Made by a program: the position numbers and the translations under genes
Notes under the pieces: model-generated
What the model was told of the DNA's origin: nothing
The model's database searches: none
The model's input: the letters and a program-made list of their open reading frames with translations, nothing else
Shown here: positions 1 through 7,856 of the stretch, piece after piece
How positions within the stretch are numbered: the first letter of the stretch is position 1
How the letters are laid out: each line of letters begins with the position of its first letter
From: Candidatus Kapaibacterium sp.
GTDB lineage: Bacteria > Bacteroidota > Ignavibacteria > Kapaibacteriales > UBA2268
DNA: 60,555 nucleotides
Reading direction: 5' to 3'
Assembly: GCA_937927515.1 (NCBI GenBank)
Contig: CALBDO010000016.1
Location: 1-60,555, forward strand

Positions 1-2154
1 CAAGCCAGCAATTGCAACATTGCCTTTGAAGATGACACTCTCGAAGTTCGGTTTGCCGTAGTCCCATTTCCCTTCTTGCCATTGGGTTAAATCGCTTCGG
101 TCTGTGTTCTCCAAAAACAGCTCCCGCCCGACAAGGTAGAAGCGGTCGGAGATGACCATAAGAAGCGGATTGTAAAAAGATTCTTCGTTGTTCCAAAGTA
201 TTTTCAGTGCGTTGCTTTTTCGGTCATAAAGGTAAAGACGGTCTGGAAGCGAGGTTGTAAAGAATACACTATCAGCATTATGTTGATAAAATTGAAGAAT
301 CTCTCCTTCAAAGTCATCAATTCTATGAAGCGTCGTATATGTTTTCCCAGTATCAGTTGTCGAACGAATTTCGAACCATTCTTTGCTTAGGCTCGTGCTA
401 TCTTGAACCAAACAAAAGTAAATGAATTTGTTAACCATATCGCTTGGCAAAATATGCAAAATTTTATGCCACCATTCGTTGCGAACTACACGAATGGTTT
501 TCACAAAAGACGAATCCAAGAGAGTAAAACTATACAAATAAGGTAATCCTGGCAGGCGGTCAGCCTTGCATGTAGTCGCTATTAAGTAACAATTGTCAAA
601 TTTGATTATATTTGCTGGATTGCATGGGGGAATATATCTCTTTGAACGAAGGCTATCAGGGTCTGGATAGCCTGGAGTGTAATTGTATGTCTCCCAAAAA
701 TCATATGTGTAATAAATCCTATCACAATTCCCTACTCGGTAATCACCCCTTAAAAAACCACGTCCAGTAGAATCAATGTAAAAAATCGGAAGATTTGTAA
801 AGCAGCTCAGCGTACGCCTCCATTCATATCCTTCAACAAAATTTTTGGAAGGCATGAAAGTAATTCCTCCATCCGTGGTCCGATTAATTTCCGTTGTTTC
901 CATAGCATCAAGAACAAAAAAAAACGTTGTGTCGTTTAAAATAACACGTGGAACACCAGAAAGATATGAGATTAATCGCCACGTATAGCCTTTATCAGTG
1001 GTAATTAATAAAAACCTGTTTCTATTCGTATAAATCCATATACTATCATTCATAACCAAGGATGGTACCTCTATTCGAGTATATAAGTGTGGGTCTACAA
1101 GCTCGCCATTGATATAAACGTAGCCATTATATACATCGTAAAATGGCTTACCTTGTGTAACAAAAGTATCCTTCGGGTTGGAAAAATATTTCTTAACAGA
1201 ATAAAGGTTGAATTGATAATATGGTATATACTTACCTTGTTCAATGGTATCGTATTTTGTAGAATCCTTCCACATACCAATGAAAAGTGAATCACCAGCG
1301 GTAAAGTAAAACATTGGGTTACCATACTTAAACCATTTCTGAAACACCTGGTAAGGTGCGTTGAAATTCATAAATGAGCTATCCCTATAAAAACTATTGA
1401 ACACTGAAAAAGAGGAATCACTGGTACAAAGATTAAGTCTTACTTTCAAAATTTTATGGCTTTTAAAACTTAATACCCTAACCGAACCCGCGTACGTCCA
1501 CTCCCTTGTCCATTTCGTAAATTCCTCGGGTACAAATACCTTGGTTACTTTCTCCAAGTTTGGGTCTATCGCTACAAAACCTGAATCACGGAAAATATTG
1601 CTGTTCAAGATAATTCGTCCGTTGTACCAATATATATCTGCATCATTGTAATCGTATAACTTTTTCTTCACTTCATCGGGATTACCGTCTTTCATTAAGT
1701 TATAAACTGGTTCGAATATTGAGTCTCTTAATACTTTATGTACATTACCATTTCTATCTATTTTTAGTAATGTCCTGATACCTCTCACATATAAAGCATT
1801 ATCAGCATCTAAAATTTTAAGCAATTTTTCATCGGGTTCTATTTCAATTTTTTTGTAATGCCAACTCAACCCCAGGTCTGTTGAAATAATAAAATACCCA
1901 TTTAAAGTAACCCCAAAAAGTGTATCGTTAGAATTAACTACAGACCTAATCTCATCAAATACCCCAATGAACCTTTGTTCCCAACTTCTTCCTAAATCGG
2001 TCGAGAAAAGATAACTACCAAAATCCCCATAAACCACAATATTGTTTTTCACACTTACCGCTCCGAAAAATGCAATTTTCACCGGTGTTAATTCATATTC
2101 GAAACAACACACCTTGCTAACCAAGAAAAGCAAGGGTATGTTCCAAAAAAGCAT
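1..2154 (-). CDS. Secreted Asp-box beta-propeller protein, C-terminus outside window (partial)
   Basis: The minus strand is open without a stop from 2154 to the window edge (718 codons), so the C-terminus is missing. It begins with a hydrophobic signal-like segment (MLFWNIPLLFLVS). At least five Asp-box motifs (S/T-x-D-x-G-x-x-W/Y/F) follow: STDLGRSW, STDLGLSW, TTDKGYTW, TTDGGITF and TTDTGKTY. Such motifs mark sialidase- or YCF48-type beta-propeller blades. The protein resembles the product at 57330-59723 in length, Asp-box layout and N-terminal wording (VYGDFG/VYGKYG), so a T9SS sorting domain is expected beyond the edge. It lies 25 bp after the Cys-rich gene and is probably co-transcribed with it. 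An in-frame ATG at 2220 inside that gene is a weaker alternative start. The ligand or target is unknown. Confidence 0.85.
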   Translation of the reverse strand, partial: MLFWNIPLLFLVSKVCCFEYELTPVKIAFFGAVSVKNNIVVYGDFGSYLFSTDLGRSWEQRFIGVFDEIRSVVNSNDTLFGVTLNGYFIISTDLGLSWHYKKIEIEPDEKLLKILDADNALYVRGIRTLLKIDRNGNVHKVLRDSIFEPVYNLMKDGNPDEVKKKLYDYNDADIYWYNGRIILNSNIFRDSGFVAIDPNLEKVTKVFVPEEFTKWTREWTYAGSVRVLSFKSHKILKVRLNLCTSDSSFSVFNSFYRDSSFMNFNAPYQVFQKWFKYGNPMFYFTAGDSLFIGMWKDSTKYDTIEQGKYIPYYQFNLYSVKKYFSNPKDTFVTQGKPFYDVYNGYVYINGELVDPHLYTRIEVPSLVMNDSIWIYTNRNRFLLITTDKGYTWRLISYLSGVPRVILNDTTFFFVLDAMETTEINRTTDGGITFMPSKNFVEGYEWRRTLSCFTNLPIFYIDSTGRGFLRGDYRVGNCDRIYYTYDFWETYNYTPGYPDPDSLRSKRYIPPCNPANIIKFDNCYLIATTCKADRLPGLPYLYSFTLLDSSFVKTIRVVRNEWWHKILHILPSDMVNKFIYFCLVQDSTSLSKEWFEIRSTTDTGKTYTTLHRIDDFEGEILQFYQHNADSVFFTTSLPDRLYLYDRKSNALKILWNNEESFYNPLLMVISDRFYLVGRELFLENTDRSDLTQWQEGKWDYGKPNFESVIFKGNVAIAGL

Positions 2155-2179
2155 ACCTTTAAAAATACTCCAAAATTTA

Positions 2180-2791
2180 TTATTTACCACACTCCCTCCA
2201 TTGAATCCACACACAATCATAAATGCCTTCTTTGTTATAGTAGTCAACACTACTGCAAATTCCATTCCCTTCTATTCTAAATGAAACTAAATCCCACTTC
2301 ACATGTGGATTAGGGCATTCATCATCCCAACATTCCCCCGGCACACAATTACACCAACACCAATCCCATACCTCGATGCACTGCAAATAACAGTTCCCCT
2401 CGCCTTTGTATATGTTCAACCTTCCATTTACATTTTCAACCCGACCACAAATTGGCCTCGTAAATGTTAGTCTTGCATGCTCTTCGTTGCATGGTGTGCT
2501 GCCACACAACGTCGCATAGTTGTTCAAAACCCAATCTCTCGCGTAATCGTATGCCACACTCTCTAATCCATGACAAACATTACGAAGATGAATATCAAAA
2601 TATGCTTCAAGATGGGTAACCGCACAAGTATAGCATATAACTGCTTGAATACCAGGACAATCCGGAAAATCAAATGTTAGAACATAGCATAAATTTGGTT
2701 GCTGGCAATACTCGCACTGCCCGCTGGCTTTGTCCATCGCAACAAAGCCAAAAAGAAAAACAAATAACAAAAAAACATATATTTTTTTCAT
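2180..2791 (-). CDS. Small Cys-rich secreted protein of unknown function
   Basis: 203 residues with a clean signal peptide (MKKIYVFLLFVFLFGFVAMD, cleavage near ASGQ), so it is exported. The mature part has about 20 cysteines, many in close pairs (CEYC, CYTC, CWCNC), which suggests disulfides or metal binding. I recognise no domain and see no T9SS sorting domain at its C-terminus. A related but disrupted copy starts at 60278; shared features are the signal peptide ending in Q, P-N-x-C and a later run of cysteines. It is first in a two-gene unit with the propeller gene, downstream of a consensus promoter and of repeat copy 1. It could be a surface or adhesion partner of the propeller protein, but nothing in the sequence proves that. 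Confidence 0.8.
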   Translation of the reverse strand: MKKIYVFLLFVFLFGFVAMDKASGQCEYCQQPNLCYVLTFDFPDCPGIQAVICYTCAVTHLEAYFDIHLRNVCHGLESVAYDYARDWVLNNYATLCGSTPCNEEHARLTFTRPICGRVENVNGRLNIYKGEGNCYLQCIEVWDWCWCNCVPGECWDDECPNPHVKWDLVSFRIEGNGICSSVDYYNKEGIYDCVWIQWRECGK

Positions 2792-2813
2792 TGTTATATC
2801 CCATTTTGTTAAA

Positions 2814-2844
2814 CAAATTTAAATTAAAATCAAATTCTTTCAAA
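2814..2844 (-). promoter_or_regulatory. Bacteroidota-type promoter of the Cys-rich gene
   Basis: Read on the minus strand, TTTG at 2844-2841 is followed by exactly 19 bases and then TAAATTTG at 2821-2814. This is a perfect match to the Bacteroidota sigma-A consensus TTTG-N19-TAnnTTTG. The predicted transcript start is near 2808, about 15-20 bases before the ATG at 2791. It lies between repeat copy 1 and the gene, so the repeat is upstream of the transcript, not part of it. Confidence 0.7.
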
Positions 2845-2890
2845 GAGCGAAAAGGGAACGTAAACGCAAAGAAAAAGTAGAAATGAAACT

Positions 2891-3256
2891 CTTCTCCATC
2901 TGGGGGTGCGCGGCATCTGCTGCAAAGCAATTTTGCTGGCTGTAGCGCATCTATCCGATTGGAAAGTGGCTGTGTACCCCCTCCCGTGTGTAAGTTACTA
3001 TTGCACAATGAGTTGTATAAACAGAATAAACAGTGAAAATGTTAACTTTCGCATCAGCGTTCAATAGGTATAAGCAAACTTTAGCTAAAAAATTTGCCAT
3101 TGGAATTATTACCCTACCCATCGACAAAAATGTTAAAAAATTGAAATTTGCAATAGTTGTAGGAGCATTGCTCTTAATGCCTTTGTAGAGTCACGGTTTG
3201 CGATGCCACTACGTACGAAGATGCAGATTCTTGTCCACAGCGTGCCGTGCCACTGG
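2891..3256 (-). repeat. Dispersed ~366 bp repeat, copy 1 (inverted relative to copies 2 and 3)
   Basis: This stretch is a reverse-complement near-copy of 56799-57166 and 59846-60191. Shared landmarks in cassette orientation are GCACGCTGTGGACAAGAATC at the start, a stretch ending TGACTCTACAAAGGCATTAA, TTAGCTAAA in the middle, a G-rich tract before TACACAGCCACTTTCC, and CCCCAGATGG at the end. It sits upstream of the Cys-rich secreted gene and points towards it, as every copy does towards its own gene. I see no terminal inverted repeats and no target-site duplication. The G-tract here is GGGAGGGGG. Confidence 0.92.
3039..3188 (+). other. Possible 49-codon small ORF inside repeat copy 1
   Basis: An ATG-to-TAG frame of 49 codons runs antisense to the adjacent cassette gene. 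It encodes a Lys-rich segment followed by a hydrophobic tail (KFAIVVGALLLMPL). Copy 2 keeps the same length at 57016-56867 on the minus strand, with a GTG start. Copy 3 is frameshifted by an extra A. Between copies 1 and 2 most codon differences change the amino acid, so there is little sign of purifying selection. No Shine-Dalgarno is evident. It is more likely incidental than a true gene. Confidence 0.2.
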
Positions 3257-3325
3257 GGGTGGTGATATTGTTTTACGTTGGCACAGCACACCGTGAAATT
3301 ACAAGTGTAGGTAGAATGGATGTGT

Positions 3326-3928
3326 TTAGTATTTCACAGAACAGCCGTAAGGTTTGGTGCTTTTGACAGGTGGATTGCTACCGGCAAGTAGGTTATCGAG
3401 TGCTTCGCGAACGTAGTTCCGAGCGGTTTTTATGTCCTCGGCATCTGTCGATGGTTTGTCGTCGATACCTCCAGCATAGACCAGCGTGCCATCTTTATTG
3501 ATAATGAAAAAGTGTGGAGTCGTCTTTGCGCCATACATTCTGCCAACTTTGCCATCGCTATCGATGAGGTAAAAAGTCATTTTCGCATTATGCTCCTTGA
3601 TTCGCTTTCGAATTTCTCCAGTTGGTAAATTCCCTTGCTTACCTGGTGCAGAAGAGCAAATAGACATCCAGATGACTCCTTTTTTAGTGTACTCATCCTG
3701 TAGTTTGGGAATATTGCCGCTGTTGTAATGTTTTTGAACGTAGGGGCAGTCGAAATTAATCCATTCAAGTACAACTATTTTCCCACTATAATCGGAAAGG
3801 ATTACTTCCATTCCAGTGTAGTCTGGCAGGGTAAATTCTGGTGCCTTTTGGTCTAATTTTGCCTCTTGCGAAAATGCTAATAAAGTAATTGTGAAGAACC
3901 AAAATAATTTAAATCCAAATTTTAGCAT
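3326..3928 (-). CDS. Periplasmic thioredoxin-fold redoxin family protein
   Basis: About 200 residues with a signal peptide (MLKFGFKLFWFFTITLLAFS, cleavage before QEAK). The fold is AhpC/TSA-redoxin: QKAPEFTLPDYTG, a single active-site cysteine near residue 61 in NFDCPYVQKHY, and the cis-Pro strand TTPHFFI. A second cysteine sits in the extreme C-terminus (YGCSVKY) and could serve as resolving residue. I chose the start at 3928 because GGAG lies at good distance before it; an upstream ATG at 3952 has no such signal. It lies 30 bp downstream of a DsbD-alpha-like gene, so a shared role in extracytoplasmic thiol chemistry is likely. The exact substrate is unknown. Confidence 0.85.
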   Translation of the reverse strand: MLKFGFKLFWFFTITLLAFSQEAKLDQKAPEFTLPDYTGMEVILSDYSGKIVVLEWINFDCPYVQKHYNSGNIPKLQDEYTKKGVIWMSICSSAPGKQGNLPTGEIRKRIKEHNAKMTFYLIDSDGKVGRMYGAKTTPHFFIINKDGTLVYAGGIDDKPSTDAEDIKTARNYVREALDNLLAGSNPPVKSTKPYGCSVKY

Positions 3929-3958
3929 AGCCACTCCAAAATGGTGAAACAACCAAAT

Positions 3959-4759
3959 TTAGTTAACAATTTTCACGTGAAAATATTTTTTAGCGCTATC
4001 AGAAGTAGTAACTTCAAGAATTCCTTCGATGTTCGATTTTTCTCCCCAAATGTATTGTAGCATCTTTAGTTGAACGATTGTATGTTGATTTTCTAAGTAA
4101 AATTCAGGTTTAAAACGCAAATCGAATAGACCTTCGTTTTTAGGGAAGAAAAAAATACTCTTTAAGTTCGTTTCAAATGGTGTTTCGAAAATCAGATTTG
4201 CTGTTTCATCTGTAAAAGAAATTTTTGCCAAGAGAGTATCGGGTTCGAAAATATGAAGTTTCTCACAAAGTTTAGTATCAATTTCATTTTTGGATAAATT
4301 TTTGCCGATTGGGAATACTTTTTTTATATGCGTTTTTCCAGGTATGCACTTTTCTTTGCATACGAGCCACTTAGCATTTAATTCTAATTCCAAGTTCTGA
4401 GCAAAATTTTTTGGGAAGACCAAAGTAAAAGGGAAGTAGACTACATCACGATATTCCAAAGTAAGTATTTCATTTTCAATTTTTATCACCGGTGGTGGAT
4501 AAGTAGGAACGACCCTGTGATGACTTGGTATGTTTGTTTTAATTTCCAAAATTGTTGGTTCACCAGCATCGCCGGGATTGAGCCAGTAGATATGCCAACC
4601 TTTTGCTAGTGTGACTTTAACCGCTAATAACAATGTATCGCCTTGAACTAATTTGGATTTGCTCGAGACAAGTTCTATCCGTAACCTGTTGTCTCGATAG
4701 AGTTCCTTGGAGAATGTAATCTGTGAAATTAAAACCAATAAAATGAATAGTAAAGTCAT
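3959..4759 (-). CDS. Exported DsbD N-terminal (alpha) domain-like protein
   Basis: 266 residues with an N-terminal signal peptide (MTLLFILLVLISQITFS). The body matches the DsbD-alpha/DsbC-like domain: GWHIYWLNPGDAGEPT near residue 54 and a redox Cys pair C134/C138 in WLVCKEKCIPG. In full DsbD this domain passes electrons from the membrane domain to periplasmic partners. Here there is no membrane domain and no C-terminal thioredoxin domain, so the protein is a free-standing module. It is immediately upstream of the redoxin gene. Expected role: relay between a separate CcdA/DsbD-like membrane protein and periplasmic thiol proteins. Confidence 0.8.
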   Translation of the reverse strand: MTLLFILLVLISQITFSKELYRDNRLRIELVSSKSKLVQGDTLLLAVKVTLAKGWHIYWLNPGDAGEPTILEIKTNIPSHHRVVPTYPPPVIKIENEILTLEYRDVVYFPFTLVFPKNFAQNLELELNAKWLVCKEKCIPGKTHIKKVFPIGKNLSKNEIDTKLCEKLHIFEPDTLLAKISFTDETANLIFETPFETNLKSIFFFPKNEGLFDLRFKPEFYLENQHTIVQLKMLQYIWGEKSNIEGILEVTTSDSAKKYFHVKIVN

Positions 4760-4880
4760 AAATCTAAGAAAAAATAAGAAAAACGAAGAAAAAACTTAAA
4801 ATATTTTATATTTAAACTTTGTTAGGTCTAAATATTACTTCAATAAAATTTTTTACACTGCAAAAGGTTAAGAGCAAGAA

Positions 4881-5639
4881 TTAAACCAAAGCATACTTCA
4901 AATTGAAATATATGCAGTCTTCTCGTTTACAAGTCCGATTTATGAGCGAGAAGTCGCATTTAGCCTCGGAGATTGGCAAGTTTATATTGTAGTTTTCTTG
5001 CAGAAAATCGACAGTTTCCTCGATGGCAATGTAGGTGTCTCGCTTGCAACAACGAGGACTACCAAGTTGAGCAATTCTCTTCAAACTATTGGCTACGACG
5101 ACATTACCTTCGTCCCAAGATGATTCAACATCTGGGTTTAGACCTTTCCACAGCAGAAGAAAGATAGAGGCACCTATGGCTGCGCCGCAGGTACCAATGT
5201 GCCAAGTACAAATTGGAGCAAGCTTGGTTGCCAATTTTTGGGCTTCGTCGAGCTGATATGCCAGATTGGCACGATTGGCCGTGAGATTTGCCATAGTAGT
5301 CAGTAATACAGCAGGTGTAATGAAGTGGTGCTCGGGGCCGTGCATCTTAACTGCTGGCAGCGACATAATTTGTTTGGCAAGAGCTATTGGGTCTGTTTGC
5401 TCCGAATTTAAACACAACTGCTTTACGACGTCTTTTATCTCGAGGTTCAAGCAATCGTCGCAGACAAAGTGGTTTTCATCGCAAGTGCTTTTAGCTACTT
5501 TAGCCTTGCCACAAAAGGCACAAATCATTTCAGCTGGTTCAATCACTGGGAATAAATCATTGCCACAAATGCGACAAGAATCTTGTTTCTCAGAATTTTC
5601 CTTGTATTCTTCCATTTTTTGTACCAAGTTCGACAACAA
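4881..5639 (-). CDS. DUF5714 domain-containing Cys-rich protein
   Basis: 252 residues, cytoplasmic, with no signal peptide. The N-terminus has zinc-ribbon-like Cys pairs (CRICGN, CAFCGKA, CDDCLN). The central motif MHGPEHHFITPAVLL and the later GTCGAAIGA and SPRCCKRDTY segments are those of the DUF5714 family, which often occurs beside radical-SAM or methyltransferase genes in anaerobes. The biochemical role is unknown. The gene stands alone here, divergent from dxs, with about 100 bp between the two starts. Confidence 0.75.
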   Translation of the reverse strand: MLSNLVQKMEEYKENSEKQDSCRICGNDLFPVIEPAEMICAFCGKAKVAKSTCDENHFVCDDCLNLEIKDVVKQLCLNSEQTDPIALAKQIMSLPAVKMHGPEHHFITPAVLLTTMANLTANRANLAYQLDEAQKLATKLAPICTWHIGTCGAAIGASIFLLLWKGLNPDVESSWDEGNVVVANSLKRIAQLGSPRCCKRDTYIAIEETVDFLQENYNINLPISEAKCDFSLINRTCKREDCIYFNLKYALV

Positions 5640-5737
5640 TTTTTAACTTACGAAAAAATTTGATACATATTATAAATTTTCGATGAAATTTACAATTTTT
5701 AAAATGCTTTTCTGTCTAAATAAAAGATTAATCGAAA

Positions 5738-7666
5738 ATGTATGTGGAAATAGACTGGAAGAAATATAAAATACTAAGCCAAATCAATTTCCCTTCGGAT
5801 TTGAAGAGATTAAAGTCCGGAGAGTTAGAAATTTTATGCAATGAGCTGAGAGAATATATCATCGAGGTCGTAACGAACATTGGTGGTCATTTTGGAGCGA
5901 ACCTTGGGGTTGTGGAGCTTTCTGTTGCGCTTCATTATGTTTTCGATACACCAAGGGATAAAATCATCTGGGATACTGGACACCAGGGCTATCCCCACAA
6001 GGTATTGACCGGACGACGTGAACTATTGCCAACTATACGCCAAAATGGTGGCATAAGTGGATTTTTGAAGCGGACTGAAAGCGAGTATGATACCTTTGGC
6101 GCCGGTCATGCCAGCACAAGTATCTCTGCCGCTCTCGGAATAGCAACTGCACGTGATTTGCTTGGGGAAAATTACAAAGTGGTGGCTGTAATTGGCGATG
6201 GTGCTCTAACAGGTGGGCTGGCTTTCGAAGCAATGAATAACTGTGGTTACCAAAAGCGCGATATCATTGTAATTTTCAACGATAATGGTATATCAATCGA
6301 CCCAAATGTCTCTGCTATATCTTCGTATTTTAATGAAATTTTCTCATCACGCACTGTAAATAAGTTGAGAGATAAAATTTGGGACGCTACAAATATTATC
6401 CCCAGTTTGGGCGATAGATTGAAAGATTTCCTTAGTAGGTTAGAAGGTGGAATAAAATCTATAGTTACCCCTGGTATGCTTTTCGAAGCTTTTGGATTCA
6501 ATTACTTTGGCCCAATTAATGGACACAATATTTACAAATTGATTAAAATTCTAAGCCAAATAAAAAATTTAAAAGGACCATTGCTATTGCACGTTATGAC
6601 AGAGAAGGGGCGAGGCTATCCACCAGCACAAAACGATTCGACCCGCCTTCATGCAATTGCACGTAAAGAACGAAAATCCACCGAGTCAATCGAAAAAATA
6701 GATATCAAGCCAAAGACCCCATCTTACTCCGACGTTTTTGGCCGTGCTATGTCTGAACTGATGAGCAAAGACAAGCGTATCGTGGCAATATCCGCCGCAA
6801 TGTTGAGTGGGACAGGCTTGTTGCCCGTTTCGAAAGAATTTCCCGACCGTGTCTTCGACGTAGGAATTGCCGAATCGCATGCTGTAACCTCTGCTGCTGG
6901 TATGGCAACCGAGGGACTGCTCCCGGTGTGCGCTATCTACTCTACTTTTTTGCAGCGAGCATTCGACCAAGTTGTTCACGACTGTGCGTTGCAAAATCTT
7001 CACGTTGTTTTTGCACTCGACCGTGCGGGCCTTGTTGGCGAGGATGGGCCTACCCACCACGGCGTCTTCGATATCGCATACTTGCGCTTAATTCCCAATA
7101 TGATTGTGACCGCTCCAAAAAACGAACAAGAACTTCGAGACCTATTGTATTCAGCTCTGTATTTTTATCCTGGTCCAGTTTCAATCCGCTACCCGCGTGG
7201 AAAGGCTCTTGGTGTACCGATTTCAAAATTTGAATACATCCCACTCGGCAAGTGGGACACCATTTTCGAGGGCAAAGACATTGCTATTCTCGCCGTTGGC
7301 AAAATGGTTGCACACTCCATCTTGGCTCGGGAACTACTCCTCGCTAATGGTTTGAACCCAACTCTTGTAAATGCAAGATTTATAAAACCGTTGGACAAAG
7401 ACTTGCTCTACCAAATTGCAACGACGCACGAATTTATCTTCACAATTGAAGAAGGCACTGTTGTAGGTGGCTTCGGCTCTTCGGTTGCAGAATTTTTATT
7501 AACCCATAACTTTAAAAGTAAACTAGAAATTTTTGGCATCCCCGACAAATTTGTTGAACACGGGACACAGGAGGAACTCCTCTCGCTTTTGGAATTGGAC
7601 CCAAAAGGTATTGCCCATAGAATACTAAATGCTGTCCTTAAAAAGGCTTCGGTCTACAAGATTTAG
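5738..7666 (+). CDS. dxs: 1-deoxy-D-xylulose-5-phosphate synthase
   Basis: 642 residues, the usual length for DXS. It condenses pyruvate and glyceraldehyde 3-phosphate to DXP, the first step of the MEP isoprenoid pathway, using thiamine diphosphate. Diagnostic segments are DTGHQGYPHK near residue 80, the ThDP motif GDGALTGG at about 153 with NN at about 167, DRAGLVGEDGPTHHG in the pyrimidine domain, and a C-terminal transketolase domain (IEEGTVVGGFGS). ispH, the last MEP-pathway gene, is also in this window at 25723. It is transcribed alone, divergently from the DUF5714 gene. Confidence 0.97.
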   Translation: MYVEIDWKKYKILSQINFPSDLKRLKSGELEILCNELREYIIEVVTNIGGHFGANLGVVELSVALHYVFDTPRDKIIWDTGHQGYPHKVLTGRRELLPTIRQNGGISGFLKRTESEYDTFGAGHASTSISAALGIATARDLLGENYKVVAVIGDGALTGGLAFEAMNNCGYQKRDIIVIFNDNGISIDPNVSAISSYFNEIFSSRTVNKLRDKIWDATNIIPSLGDRLKDFLSRLEGGIKSIVTPGMLFEAFGFNYFGPINGHNIYKLIKILSQIKNLKGPLLLHVMTEKGRGYPPAQNDSTRLHAIARKERKSTESIEKIDIKPKTPSYSDVFGRAMSELMSKDKRIVAISAAMLSGTGLLPVSKEFPDRVFDVGIAESHAVTSAAGMATEGLLPVCAIYSTFLQRAFDQVVHDCALQNLHVVFALDRAGLVGEDGPTHHGVFDIAYLRLIPNMIVTAPKNEQELRDLLYSALYFYPGPVSIRYPRGKALGVPISKFEYIPLGKWDTIFEGKDIAILAVGKMVAHSILARELLLANGLNPTLVNARFIKPLDKDLLYQIATTHEFIFTIEEGTVVGGFGSSVAEFLLTHNFKSKLEIFGIPDKFVEHGTQEELLSLLELDPKGIAHRILNAVLKKASVYKI

Positions 7667-7753
7667 GTTTCATTATGTATACTTAATCAAACCTTCAAAA
7701 TGAATATGTAAGTATCATTTTGGAATAGATTTTTCTTATTCTGGTTAATTTGG

Positions 7754-7808
7754 CTTCGATGAATAGTCTTATTTATTTCATCGAAGATTCTTAACATTGT
7801 AAGATTTT
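7754..7808 (+). terminator. Hairpins after dxs, probable terminator
   Basis: A perfect 10 bp stem (CTTCGATGAA at 7754-7763 with TTCATCGAAG at 7777-7786) is followed by a second small hairpin (TCTTA/TAAGA) that runs into a T8 tract around 7805. They lie about 90 bp after the dxs stop, in the 190 bp gap before the next gene. Confidence 0.5.
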
Positions 7809-7856
7809 TTTTACAGTCTGTAATTTATTAAATTGCAATTCATTATATAATGAACG

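Noticed and set aside
2674-3008. Open frames on both strands across the repeat and Cys-rich gene region
   Set aside because: They overlap the well-supported Cys-rich gene or the repeat, lack SD signals and have low-complexity translations.
2891-3256. Repeat as an insertion sequence or MITE
   Set aside because: No terminal inverted repeats, target duplications or transposase could be seen, and the copies sit in a fixed place relative to gene starts.
5266-5646. 126-codon plus-strand frame opposite the DUF5714 gene
   Set aside because: It is antisense to a recognisable conserved protein and its translation has no family-like features.
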